DNA of 34,499 nucleotides from JBLHKW01 sp047618565 (GTDB taxonomy: Bacteria; Planctomycetota; UBA1135; GCA-002686595): positions 1 through 34,499 of the forward strand of contig JBLHKW010000043.1 of NCBI GenBank assembly GCA_047618565.1, written 5' to 3'. The translations under genes were made by a program, and so were the position numbers. Below the pieces are notes generated by a model, which saw only the letters and a program-made list of their open reading frames with translations, was not told the DNA's origin and did no database searches. Within the stretch, counting starts at the first letter, position 1. Every line of letters starts with the position of its first letter. Positions 17,651 to 25,185 of the stretch are shown here, piece after piece.

Positions 17651-18706
17651 ATGCGTGTGGAAACGAGAAGCCAGGGCCCACTCGGCCGTCACCCAGGCCT
17701 CATCTTGCTTTTTTTGGCCTGCGTAGGCGCCGTCTTGCTCGCCGGCGCCTGCCGCTCTCTGGGCAAGCCCAAGCTCGAACAGCGACTTCGTGGCCTGGTA
17801 AAAAACGCGCCCCTGGGCGACCTGACCCTGATGACGTTCGTCGCCGACCTGGGGGATGGCCCACGAGACCTCGAGTTGGTCTACCACCGCGCGCCCGCGG
17901 TGAATGGCGCGAACGCCGTGCCGGTCGTACTGGTCCACAATACCCCGTCCACCCTCTTCTCCTGGACGGAGCTCATTTACGGAAGCTCCGAGGGTTCAGG
18001 CCGCGACGGATTCGTCGGCCTCAACGCTACGCGAGACGTCTTTGCGATCGAGTTGATCGGGCACGGAATCGCCCCCGGCGACGCGTCCCCCTACAGCTTC
18101 GAGCGCTGCGCCCGCTTCGTCACGGCGGCCATCCACGCCCTGGGCCTCGAGCAGGTGCACCTCATTGGCTCCTCCTACGGGGGCGAATTCGCCTGGCGTG
18201 CCGCGTTGAACGACCCCGCCCTGACGGCCAGCTTGACCTTGATCGACTCCTCTGGATTCGCTCGCCGCCCGGAGGATTGGCTCTCGGAGGAGATCGTGAT
18301 GCGGGAAAACTCCTTGGCCAAGATCGGCTGGATACTCAATTCGAGAAAGCGCGTCGAAGCAGCTCTTGCCCCACACTTTCGAGGAATCCCCCCCGACCGG
18401 ATCGAGGAGTTTTTCCTCGTCTGCGAGAACGCGGACAACTGGAAGGCCATGATCGATCTGGTACGCGACGAGAATGGAAGTCGTGAGAACGAGCTCGGCA
18501 ACCTCCGAACGCCAGCGCTGGTCCTTTGGGGTGAAGAGGACCTCGCCTATCCCTTGGACGTCTACGGCCAGCGCTTCGCCGACACGATTCCGAACGCGAA
18601 ACTAGGCGTGATCACCGGGGCAGGCCACTACCCTCACGAGGAACGCCCGGCCGAGGTCGTACGCCTCCTTTCGGACTTCTTTGACGCCGAGGAGAACAAG
18701 CCGTGA
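17651..18706 (+). CDS. Alpha/beta-hydrolase fold lipoprotein
   Basis: The 351-residue protein begins with a signal peptide ending in a lipobox-like LAGAC (30-34), so it is probably anchored in a membrane facing the periplasm. The alpha/beta-hydrolase core shows an oxyanion-region VLVHNTP (94-99), the nucleophile elbow GSSYGG with Ser175, a likely acid Asp297 in GEEDLAYP, and His326 in GAGHYPH. The catalytic triad is therefore complete. Haloalkane-dehalogenase and epoxide-hydrolase-like members look similar; the substrate may be a modified lipid. The ATG at 17651 is only nine bases downstream of the SigK-like -10. The next gene overlaps its stop as GTGA. Confidence 0.92.
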   Translation: MRVETRSQGPLGRHPGLILLFLACVGAVLLAGACRSLGKPKLEQRLRGLVKNAPLGDLTLMTFVADLGDGPRDLELVYHRAPAVNGANAVPVVLVHNTPSTLFSWTELIYGSSEGSGRDGFVGLNATRDVFAIELIGHGIAPGDASPYSFERCARFVTAAIHALGLEQVHLIGSSYGGEFAWRAALNDPALTASLTLIDSSGFARRPEDWLSEEIVMRENSLAKIGWILNSRKRVEAALAPHFRGIPPDRIEEFFLVCENADNWKAMIDLVRDENGSRENELGNLRTPALVLWGEEDLAYPLDVYGQRFADTIPNAKLGVITGAGHYPHEERPAEVVRLLSDFFDAEENKP

Positions 18707-19818
18707 TTCTCTGTGCACCGCTCGTGATCGTGGCAGCCGCGTGCACGTCGCCAGCGCCATCGCCCCCAACCTGCGCCCTGGCCTCCAGTTCAACCACGAG
18801 CCCCAGAACGGGCCCCGGAGAGTTCGAGCTGGCCCCCACGACACTCGCGTGGGTGGATCTGTCGCCCAAGGTATTTGACCGTCGCTGGGTTCTTCCGGAG
18901 CGGCGCAGGGCGAAGGGGCGGGACTTCCTGGAAGCGATGCGCTCTCTACTGCGACTGCAATTCGACGTCACACTGGAGGATGGGAGCCGCTACCGGTGCT
19001 TCGGCGATCTGGTTGCCGCTTCGCGAGGGCTCGCTCCGGGAGCCCGCGATCGCTGGTATGAAGCGCTCGAGCAGGCGGCTCCGAAGCTAATGGCTGAACA
19101 GGGCGGGGTCCTGACGCAGCTCCTCTTCGATGACCACCTGCTATCCAGTAGCTGGAAGCCTTCGAAGAATCACAAACGCGATGGATTGCTCGTTGCGGAG
19201 TCCTGGAACATGAAGGGCGAAGGCGCCCCCTGGGATGCCATCGACGTACGCCCAGTCATGGAGCAGGCCGCCACGGTCCTCCACGCGGACCTCGCCAGTA
19301 TCAAGGCCGTCGAGAACGACTACCGGGCCTACCCGGACAACGTCGGCGCCGACTACGAGGAGATCTACCCCATCGCAAACAGCTACTTCGTCGGCTCAGA
19401 TGCTGGCCGCCGTCCGTTCTCCGCTCTGACGATTCAGTTCCGCTGCGACTTGCCCTTCCCCTTCTCTGACTACACAACCCGCCTCGGAATTTTGAACACG
19501 TACGACGATGCCGGTGTCCTGCAGACCGATATCTACTCCACGAGCAAGGACTTCTACTGGCTTGCTGGTCGCGACGTCTTCCTGCCCGTAGCAGACTCGG
19601 AGGGCGAAGACTTGGCATTCCTGCTCGTCCGTCATTTCGGCTTCGACCTCGACGGCGTGCCGGACGGCCCGAGCAACCGACGTGAGGCATTGCGAGGCTC
19701 CATGGGCAACCTCAAACGCAACTCAGAACGACTCTATGGCAAGCGATCCACCGAGCAGCTAACGCCACGCAACGGCACTGACCTTCTACGCGAAGTCCGC
19801 GTTCTGGGACGCAAGTGA
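18703..19818 (+). CDS. Unknown lipoprotein co-expressed with the hydrolase
   Basis: I do not recognise a domain in this 371-residue protein. A hydrophobic start (MILCAPLVIVAAACTSPAPS) with AAC is a plausible lipoprotein signal. A low-complexity Ser/Thr/Pro linker follows to about residue 38, and then a soluble, fairly acidic domain. The start is GTG at 18703, overlapping the hydrolase stop as GTGA, and GAGGAG lies eight bases upstream. The close coupling suggests the two lipoproteins work together in the cell envelope. Repeated aromatic and acidic segments (YRAYPDNVGADYEEIYP, STSKDFYWLAGRDVFLP) may mark a binding surface. Expression is probably driven by the SigK-like promoter at 17616. Confidence 0.85.
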   Translation: MILCAPLVIVAAACTSPAPSPPTCALASSSTTSPRTGPGEFELAPTTLAWVDLSPKVFDRRWVLPERRRAKGRDFLEAMRSLLRLQFDVTLEDGSRYRCFGDLVAASRGLAPGARDRWYEALEQAAPKLMAEQGGVLTQLLFDDHLLSSSWKPSKNHKRDGLLVAESWNMKGEGAPWDAIDVRPVMEQAATVLHADLASIKAVENDYRAYPDNVGADYEEIYPIANSYFVGSDAGRRPFSALTIQFRCDLPFPFSDYTTRLGILNTYDDAGVLQTDIYSTSKDFYWLAGRDVFLPVADSEGEDLAFLLVRHFGFDLDGVPDGPSNRREALRGSMGNLKRNSERLYGKRSTEQLTPRNGTDLLREVRVLGRK

Positions 19819-19903
19819 ATGCGAACCCGCCAACCGCACCTCGCCGCGCGACGCGCGCGCGAGTCGACTCACGATCGACTCTCTGCCACGTAATCATCCA
19901 TCC

Positions 19904-20416
19904 ATGAAGCCCTCATTCGACCCACAACTATGGATCGACTTCTCCAGTTCAGACGAGCTTTCTCGCTGGTCTCCCGCAAATGACGTTGTCATGGGCGGTG
20001 TCTCCTCGAGCCAGATACAGTCAACCGCCAACGGGACGGCGCTCTTTGCGGGGACCGTCTCCTTGGAGTCCGGGGGAGGATTCGCCTCGGTTCGCTCCAA
20101 TGACGCATCACATGACCTGCGCGAATCCAGGGCACTTATCCTGCGTGTACGCGGCGACGGCAAGCGCTACCAGCTGCGCCTGCGTACTACCGGTGCGAGC
20201 GACGGTGTCTCCTACCTGGCGCCCTTCGGCACAGAACCCAATCGCTGGCTCGAAGTCACGTTGCGACCTGACGCTTTCCGGCCATCCTGGCGCGGTCAGA
20301 TCCTCGCAACCGCACCAGCTCTGGACATGACGGCTGTAAGGAGCCTTGGGTTCCTGATCGCAGATCAGCAGGCCGGGAGCTTCGCTCTCGAACTCGCGTG
20401 GATAGCGAAGGGCTAA
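19904..20416 (+). CDS. CIA30-like protein (complex I intermediate-associated family)
   Basis: The 170-residue protein matches the CIA30 (NDUFAF1-like) domain: WSPANDVVMGGVSSSQIQ near residue 23 and GGGFASVRS further on are the family hallmarks, and the sheet-rich rest fits its galactose-binding-like jelly-roll fold. In mitochondria CIA30 helps assemble complex I. In bacteria such proteins are soluble and uncharacterised. It lies 85 bases after the unknown lipoprotein gene. That gap holds a small inverted repeat (GAGTCGA / TCGACTC at 19861-19881) and no SigK-like motif, so it may be read through from upstream. A bidirectional hairpin follows the stop at once. Confidence 0.88.
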   Translation: MKPSFDPQLWIDFSSSDELSRWSPANDVVMGGVSSSQIQSTANGTALFAGTVSLESGGGFASVRSNDASHDLRESRALILRVRGDGKRYQLRLRTTGASDGVSYLAPFGTEPNRWLEVTLRPDAFRPSWRGQILATAPALDMTAVRSLGFLIADQQAGSFALELAWIAKG

Positions 20417-20438
20417 GGAGCGGGCTGGAGCCCGCTCC
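20417..20438. terminator. Terminator hairpin between convergent genes
   Basis: GGAGCGGGC (20417-20425) pairs perfectly with GCCCGCTCC (20430-20438) across TGGA. It begins right after the stop of the CIA30-like gene and 22 bases before the end of the convergent lipoprotein gene. No clear T-tract follows, so its strength is uncertain. Confidence 0.6.
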
Positions 20439-20460
20439 GTTGAACGCGCTCTTCAGACCC

Positions 20461-21015
20461 TCAATCACTTGAGGCTTCACCCAGAAGCCGGGCAGCGTCC
20501 CCTAGCTCTAGCAACTTCGACGCGGAGAACCCTCGGTCGTGAAACCAGCGGACGCGGCCTTCTGCGTCCAGGAGTAACACCCGGATGTTACGAGGGCGCT
20601 CGTTGCCTGTCAGCTCCAGCACCTGGTCTGCCTTCGACCCATACAGGGTGACTACGGATTGCCAGTCTTCGCTCGGGATGCCACTCCGCATTCCAGAATC
20701 GATCGTGTCCGCAATCAAACGCGGAAAGAGACCGACCACGGTTGGGACCTCGAGGATGCGGACAGGGGGCGGAGCCTGCAGCAGTCCGACCAGCCATCGG
20801 TCGGCGTCAAACTGCGCATCCTGGACGTAACCGATCAGCAGCACGCTGGGCTCATCGAGAGGAAGACTCAGGGTCTCGCCGTCCAGCGCCTCGCCAACGA
20901 CTTCAGGGAAAGGCTCTCCGAGTGGATCTCGGTTCTCGATAGTCGTCGTACAGGATGTCGATGCCAGTAGGGCCCCCAGGGCAACCGCACCAACAAGGAA
21001 GGCCTTTCTTCCCAT
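20461..21015 (-). CDS. Thioredoxin-fold-like lipoprotein, possibly ATP10-related
   Basis: The 184-residue product (from ATG 21015) begins with a signal-like stretch MGRKAFLVGAVALGALLAST ending in a Cys at residue 22, so a lipoprotein is possible. The body has a PFPEVVGEALDGETLSLPLD segment, a strand such as SVLLIGYVQDAQFDADRW, and NIRVLLLDAEGRVRWF near the end. This resembles the peroxiredoxin/thioredoxin-like ATP10 family, but the CxxC motif is absent. Longer starts at 21057 and 21108 are possible; I prefer 21015 because a weak SigK-like motif lies 43 bases upstream and the signal peptide starts cleanly. Function is inferred weakly. Confidence 0.65.
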   Translation of the reverse strand: MGRKAFLVGAVALGALLASTSCTTTIENRDPLGEPFPEVVGEALDGETLSLPLDEPSVLLIGYVQDAQFDADRWLVGLLQAPPPVRILEVPTVVGLFPRLIADTIDSGMRSGIPSEDWQSVVTLYGSKADQVLELTGNERPRNIRVLLLDAEGRVRWFHDRGFSASKLLELGDAARLLGEASSD

Positions 21016-21058
21016 GGACCAAGAGAGAACGGATGAACTGGTGGCCGCGGTATTCATG

Positions 21059-21085
21059 ATTCGTCGGAAGCCACAATCGGGCTTC
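21059..21085 (-). promoter_or_regulatory. Possible weak SigK-like promoter of the thioredoxin-like lipoprotein
   Basis: On the minus strand GAAGCC (21085-21080), 15 bases, then ACGAAT (21064-21059). Each block has one mismatch to the regulon motif, and the spacer is exact. Confidence 0.35.
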
Positions 21086-21133
21086 GCTTCCTTTGCTTGG
21101 AATGCCAATCGTCTCGAAAAGGTTGATTCGTGT

Positions 21134-21616
21134 TCAGGCGGGGTTGCCCTCGTCGGGGAGCAGGCTCGCCAGGCTGCTCATGCGATAGTCGAAAATGCGC
21201 TCAAGGTCCCCACGCACGAAGAGTTTGTTGACGAGAGCACCTCCTCGCACCGAGTACTCCACATGATCACGCATGACAATGCCGTCTTCGGTCTCCCGAA
21301 ACGAGTGCCGGTGGACCCAGGACCTGTAGGGACCCTTGACCTGCTCGTCCACGAATTCGAACGGCGGCCTCCAGCACGAGATCAGGCTCCTCCATCGAAT
21401 GGGCAGCCCATGTACTCGTAGCTTGTAGTCGATCGTAGCGCCCTCCACCATCTCGGGCGTGGAGCTCCCGAGAACGCGGAAACGGAGCCAAGGCGGAGTC
21501 AAGGCCTCCAGATTCCGGGCGTCGGCGAAGAAGCCGAAGACGTCTTCCAGGCTCCGCCGCACCGTCTGCTCACGTTCCAGGAAGAATGTGCCCGGCCGAC
21601 TTGCGATTCCATTCAC
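21134..21616 (-). CDS. SRPBCC-family (START-like) protein
   Basis: The 160-residue protein has the SRPBCC hydrophobic-ligand-binding fold. FFLEREQTVRRSLEDVFGFF, then ARNLEALTPPWLRFRVL, and MRDHVEYSVRGGALVN near the C-terminus are typical of the cyclase/dehydrase-like members. It starts with GTG overlapping the stop of the TIGR01777 gene as GTGA, so the two are translationally coupled. Fused or paired SRPBCC and TIGR01777 genes are widespread, which supports joint action on a hydrophobic ligand. The ligand is not known. Confidence 0.9.
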   Translation of the reverse strand: MNGIASRPGTFFLEREQTVRRSLEDVFGFFADARNLEALTPPWLRFRVLGSSTPEMVEGATIDYKLRVHGLPIRWRSLISCWRPPFEFVDEQVKGPYRSWVHRHSFRETEDGIVMRDHVEYSVRGGALVNKLFVRGDLERIFDYRMSSLASLLPDEGNPA

Positions 21617-22587
21617 GACGACTTTTCCAGTGTCGCACGAAGAGCACCCTCGAGACGCGGCTCGCCGAAGACGAATTCACTGTAGAGCAGAATCTGAGGA
21701 TACACCCGAATGCTCGCGAGAAGCAGGTCGTCCGCCATGCGCCCGATCAGGGCACGGGCCGCGAACTCGGGCATGGCCGCGAAAGTCGGTCGGCGCAGGA
21801 CTCCGCCAAGCGTCCGCGTGAAGTCCCCGTTCGTTACGGGGAACGGGGCGCTGGCGTTTACCGGACCGCTCAGTCGCTTGTCGTCGACCGCGTGGCAGAT
21901 CGCAGAGACCAGGTCATCCAGCGCAATCCAGCTCATGAACTGCTTGCCGTTGCCTATACGGCCTCCGAGCCCCAGCTTGAATGGCAGCAGCATCTTGCCC
22001 AGTGCGCCTCCCTGGCGTGCCAGGACCACGCCAATCCGCAGGTGAACCACGCGAATGCCCGCATCCTGTGCGGCTCGGGTCGATGCCTCCCATTCCTGAC
22101 AGACCTCTGCCAGGAATCCACTCCCGGCTGGAGAGCGCTCCGTAAGAACTTCGTCCCCGCGATCACCATAGAACCCGATTGCCGATGCGGAGATCAGCAC
22201 CTCGGGAGGCTTCTCGAGGCGTGCCAGGCTCTCCGCCAGCAGCCTCGTTCCGCGGATGCGGCTGTCACGAATGGCCTTCATCTTGCTTTGGGACCAGCGC
22301 CCGTCGGCAATGTTCTCACCGGCCAAGTGAACCACGGCGTCCGCCGCAATGGAGGCCTGATCGATATACCCACTCGCCGGATCCCAAAGGACCTCGCCCT
22401 CCGAGGCAGAAGAGCGGACCAGTTTGGTGCCAGGCCGACCGCCATTCGCGAGACGCTTGAGAAGGGCCTGGCCAACGAGCCCGCTGGCGCCGCTCACGAG
22501 TACCCGCCCCGCTCCGCCTTTGCTTGCAGTTGAACGCTCGATCGTCGCGCCCGTGCCTGTGCTGTCGTTCGTTAATTCCCCCCTCAT
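21613..22587 (-). CDS. TIGR01777-family epimerase with DUF1731 C-terminus
   Basis: The 324-residue protein is an extended SDR-type NAD(P)-binding protein. VLVSGASGLVGQALLKRL is the glycine motif, VVHLAGENIADGRWS and SASAIGFYGDRGDE are TIGR01777 hallmarks, and the C-terminal DUF1731 segment starts near PTFAAMPEFAARALIG. No substrate is established for the family. Members are related to SulA, a cell-division inhibitor in cyanobacteria. The ATG at 22587 lies eight bases after a SigK-like -10, the same distance as in the two divergent genes near 17600, which fixes the start. The N-terminal 28 residues before the fold are polar and unusual. The SRPBCC gene follows in the operon. Confidence 0.93.
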   Translation of the reverse strand: MRGELTNDSTGTGATIERSTASKGGAGRVLVSGASGLVGQALLKRLANGGRPGTKLVRSSASEGEVLWDPASGYIDQASIAADAVVHLAGENIADGRWSQSKMKAIRDSRIRGTRLLAESLARLEKPPEVLISASAIGFYGDRGDEVLTERSPAGSGFLAEVCQEWEASTRAAQDAGIRVVHLRIGVVLARQGGALGKMLLPFKLGLGGRIGNGKQFMSWIALDDLVSAICHAVDDKRLSGPVNASAPFPVTNGDFTRTLGGVLRRPTFAAMPEFAARALIGRMADDLLLASIRVYPQILLYSEFVFGEPRLEGALRATLEKSS

Positions 22588-22595
22588 GCATTCAT

Positions 22596-22622
22596 GTTCG
22601 CCCGGGACCGGATCGCGGATTC
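22596..22622 (-). promoter_or_regulatory. SigK-like promoter of the TIGR01777-SRPBCC operon
   Basis: On the minus strand GAATCC (22622-22617), 15 bases, then GCGAAC (22601-22596), then eight bases to the ATG at 22587. The spacing predicts a leaderless message. Confidence 0.85.
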
Positions 22623-22692
22623 ATCCTTCCGCAACATTTAATGACCGCGCATTCCTGCCGTGATTTGCCGCGGGAGAAGTTTGTGTTGGGTG

Positions 22693-22719
22693 CATCCGTC
22701 CGCACAAGCCGGGCGAAGG
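22693..22719 (+). promoter_or_regulatory. SigK-like promoter of the second FAS1 gene
   Basis: GCATCC (22693-22698), 15 bases, then GCGAAG (22714-22719). The ATG at 22773 is 53 bases further on. It lies 70 bases from the divergent TIGR01777 promoter. Confidence 0.85.
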
Positions 22720-22772
22720 TCAGGACAGAACCGAGGGTTCGAATCATCATCACCTAACTCGAAATTAAAGCC

Positions 22773-23705
22773 ATGCTCCTGACTACCACTCTTCTTTCAA
22801 CAGCTCTCTTCGCCGGTTTCGCGGGTGACGACTGCTCGTCCAGCAAGTCGGTCAAGACCGTCAGCGCAACGCCCGTTGGCAAGAACATTGTCGAGACGGC
22901 CCTGGCCGCCGACTCCTTCTCGACCCTGGTCACGGCTTTGAAGGCCGCCGACCTCACGGGCGCCCTCGCCGGTGAAGGGCCTTTCACCGTGTTCGCGCCG
23001 ACAAACGAGGCCTTCGCGAGGCTTCCCGAGGACAAGCTCAGCTACCTTCTCGATCCGGCCAACAAAGCGCTCCTTCAGTCCATTCTGACCTACCACGTCG
23101 CCCCCGGAAAGCTGGAGGCTGCCGACGTCTTGAAGGCCAGCAACAGCACCACACTGAATGGCCAGCGGGTTGAGTTCGAAGTCACTGATGGCGGCATCAA
23201 TATCAATGGGGCGAACATCATCAAGACCGACATCGAGTGCTCGAACGGCGTCATTCATGTGATCGACGCGATCATCCTCCCGAGCACGATGGATATCATC
23301 GACACGGCAGTCGGAGCCGGATCTTTCAAGACCCTGGCCGCCGCTCTCGAGGCCGCCCAGCTCATCGGAGCTCTGCGTGGAGACGGTCCGTTCACCGTCT
23401 TCGCACCCACTGACGAGGCCTTCGCGGCCCTGCCGGAGGGCACCGTGGCCAACCTGCTCAAGCCTGAGAACCGGGACCAGCTCGCAGCGATCCTGACTTT
23501 CCACGTCGTTCCTGGCCGGGTGTACGCCGACGCGGTCGCCGCCGGCCATGAGCTCAAGACCCTACAAGGCCAGGTGGTCAAGACCCGCAGCGCGAGTGAT
23601 GGCTCCGCCCAGGTCCTGGTGAACGGTGCCCGAGTCCTGAAAGCCGACATCGAGACCTCCAACGGCGTCATCCACGTGATCGATACGGTCCTCCTCCCGG
23701 AGTAG
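22773..23705 (+). CDS. Secreted protein with two fasciclin (FAS1) domains (second copy)
   Basis: The 310-residue protein has an N-terminal signal-like segment (MLLTTTLLSTALFAGFAG) and two FAS1 domains at about residues 36-167 and 169-310. Both show TVFAPTNEAF / TVFAPTDEAF, the internal YHVAPG / FHVVPG motif and a closing NGVIHVIDAIILP / NGVIHVIDTVLLP. It is a paralogue of the gene at 5670, with better conserved FAS1 motifs. FAS1 proteins are the best-known targets of SigK in M. tuberculosis. A SigK-like promoter precedes it and a long GC-rich hairpin follows, so it is a single-gene unit. The Cys pair near residues 21 and 131 could form a disulfide; this is a guess. Confidence 0.95.
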   Translation: MLLTTTLLSTALFAGFAGDDCSSSKSVKTVSATPVGKNIVETALAADSFSTLVTALKAADLTGALAGEGPFTVFAPTNEAFARLPEDKLSYLLDPANKALLQSILTYHVAPGKLEAADVLKASNSTTLNGQRVEFEVTDGGININGANIIKTDIECSNGVIHVIDAIILPSTMDIIDTAVGAGSFKTLAAALEAAQLIGALRGDGPFTVFAPTDEAFAALPEGTVANLLKPENRDQLAAILTFHVVPGRVYADAVAAGHELKTLQGQVVKTRSASDGSAQVLVNGARVLKADIETSNGVIHVIDTVLLPE

Positions 23706-23731
23706 GCACCAGCCAGTTCAAATGCAGATTG

Positions 23732-23761
23732 AAGGGGGTGCGGATGAATCCGCGCCCCCTT
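23732..23761. terminator. Terminator hairpin after the second FAS1 gene
   Basis: AAGGGGGTGCGGA (23732-23744) pairs with TCCGCGCCCCCTT (23749-23761), with one G-T wobble and a TGAA loop. A short T-containing stretch follows. It separates the FAS1 gene from the SigK-like promoter of the propeller gene 14 bases later. Confidence 0.75.
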
Positions 23762-23774
23762 TCGTCATTTCTAC

Positions 23775-23801
23775 GCATCCGGTAGGCGCCCAGGAGCGAA
23801 A
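23775..23801 (+). promoter_or_regulatory. SigK-like promoter of the PQQ-like propeller gene
   Basis: GCATCC (23775-23780), 15 bases, then GCGAAA (23796-23801). The ATG at 23843 lies 41 bases downstream. Confidence 0.8.
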
Positions 23802-23842
23802 AGATCGGCGACAAGATCGCCCGATCCCATCTGGACCCAAGC

Positions 23843-25114
23843 ATGCAACGACCCACCCACCTCGCCGCCATCGCTCTGCTCGCCCTCCCCGCCCTTTCGG
23901 GAACCGCGCTCGCGTATTCCGAGGGAGTCGACAAGTCCGGCTCCTGGCCCCAGTGGCGTGGACCGACCCGGGACGGGCAGGCACCCGGAGTTGCCTGGGG
24001 GCCCGACCTCGAAGCTGAGCGGCTTGGAGAAGCCTGGCGCATTGATGGACTCGGGCCGAGCTACTCGGGACCCGTCGTCGATAGCGAGCGTGTGTACACC
24101 ACGGAAACGGTCGACGAGGAGCGCGAGGTGGTCCGCGCGCTGAACCGCACGGACGGCAAGGAAATCTGGCGCGTGAGCTGGACGGGATCGATGGAGGTGC
24201 CCTTCTTCGCCGCCCAGAACGGATCCTGGATCCGCAGCACGCCAGCCGTCGACAAGGATTCCCTCTACGTGGCGGGCATCCGCGACGTCCTCATGTGCCT
24301 GGATGCACGCACGGGGGAGAAACGCTGGTCGGTCGACTTCGGAGAACGCTTCGATTGCCCACTGCCGCCATTCGGATGCGTCTCCTCTCCCTTGCTGGCG
24401 GGCGAACACGTGTACATCCAGGCCGGCGCATCACTCGTCAAGCTCGACAAGGCCAACGGGGAGACGGTCTGGCGCAGCATGGTCGAGGATGGCGAGGTCA
24501 TGAGTGGCGGCGCCTTCTCCTCGCCCGTCCTGGCCGAGCTTCAGGGGCAACTCCAGCTGGTCATTCAATCGCGCACCGACCTGGTGGGAGTCAGTATGGA
24601 AGACGGCCAGACGCTCTGGTCGACGCCTGTCAAGGCCTACCGGGGAATGAATATCCTGACGCCGACCATCTTCGGCGACGGGGTCTTTACCTCCACATAT
24701 GGTGGACGGTCCCAGCTGTTCACGATCGATCAAGGAGAGGACGGCTGCGCGGTAAAGTCGCAATGGAACAGCCCCGTCCAGGGATACATGACCTCTCCGG
24801 TTGTCGTCGATGGACACGCCTACCTGTTCCTGAAGAGCAACCGCTTCGGCTGCATCGATCTTGAAACGGGCGAGAGTCGCTGGACCTCACCGCCAACCGG
24901 AGACTCCTACTGGTCCCTGGCAGCTCGAGATGGCCTGATCCTCGCTCTTTCAGACTTCGGAACCCTGCGCCTGATTCGGGCAGATCCCGCCGGCTACGAA
25001 GTTATTTCGGAACGAGAAGTCGCAGACGACGACACTTGGGCACACATCGCACCCGCCGGCGACCAAGTGTTCTTCCGATCACAAGGATCGCTCATCGCGC
25101 TGGACTGGAAGTGA
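23843..25114 (+). CDS. Secreted PQQ-like beta-propeller protein
   Basis: The 423-residue protein has a cleavable signal peptide (about residues 1-24, ending SGTALA) and PQQ-like repeats. SWPQWRGPTRDGQ opens the mature domain, and repeated blade motifs such as LNRTDGKEIWRVSW, LDARTGEKRWSVDF, LDKANGETVWRSMV and MEDGQTLWSTPV are clear. Such propellers act in the periplasm, either as BamB-like scaffolds or as quinoprotein-like proteins. No adjacent dehydrogenase helix or typical PQQ ligands stand out, so a non-enzymatic role is as likely. A SigK-like promoter lies upstream. A diverged copy of its 3' end is found at 25453-25739. Confidence 0.93.
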   Translation: MQRPTHLAAIALLALPALSGTALAYSEGVDKSGSWPQWRGPTRDGQAPGVAWGPDLEAERLGEAWRIDGLGPSYSGPVVDSERVYTTETVDEEREVVRALNRTDGKEIWRVSWTGSMEVPFFAAQNGSWIRSTPAVDKDSLYVAGIRDVLMCLDARTGEKRWSVDFGERFDCPLPPFGCVSSPLLAGEHVYIQAGASLVKLDKANGETVWRSMVEDGEVMSGGAFSSPVLAELQGQLQLVIQSRTDLVGVSMEDGQTLWSTPVKAYRGMNILTPTIFGDGVFTSTYGGRSQLFTIDQGEDGCAVKSQWNSPVQGYMTSPVVVDGHAYLFLKSNRFGCIDLETGESRWTSPPTGDSYWSLAARDGLILALSDFGTLRLIRADPAGYEVISEREVADDDTWAHIAPAGDQVFFRSQGSLIALDWK

Positions 25115-25185
25115 GCAGGCTGGTCTCTGCCCTTGGGCAATCGAGACCTTCGCATCTGACACCAAGTGGCCTTTTACAATTGTGC
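24898..25185 (+). repeat. Direct repeat, copy 1: 3' end of the propeller gene plus its flank
   Basis: This stretch covers about the last 72 codons of the propeller gene and 70 bases of downstream flank. It matches 25453-25739 at an offset of 554-555 bases, with high but incomplete identity. Confidence 0.85.
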
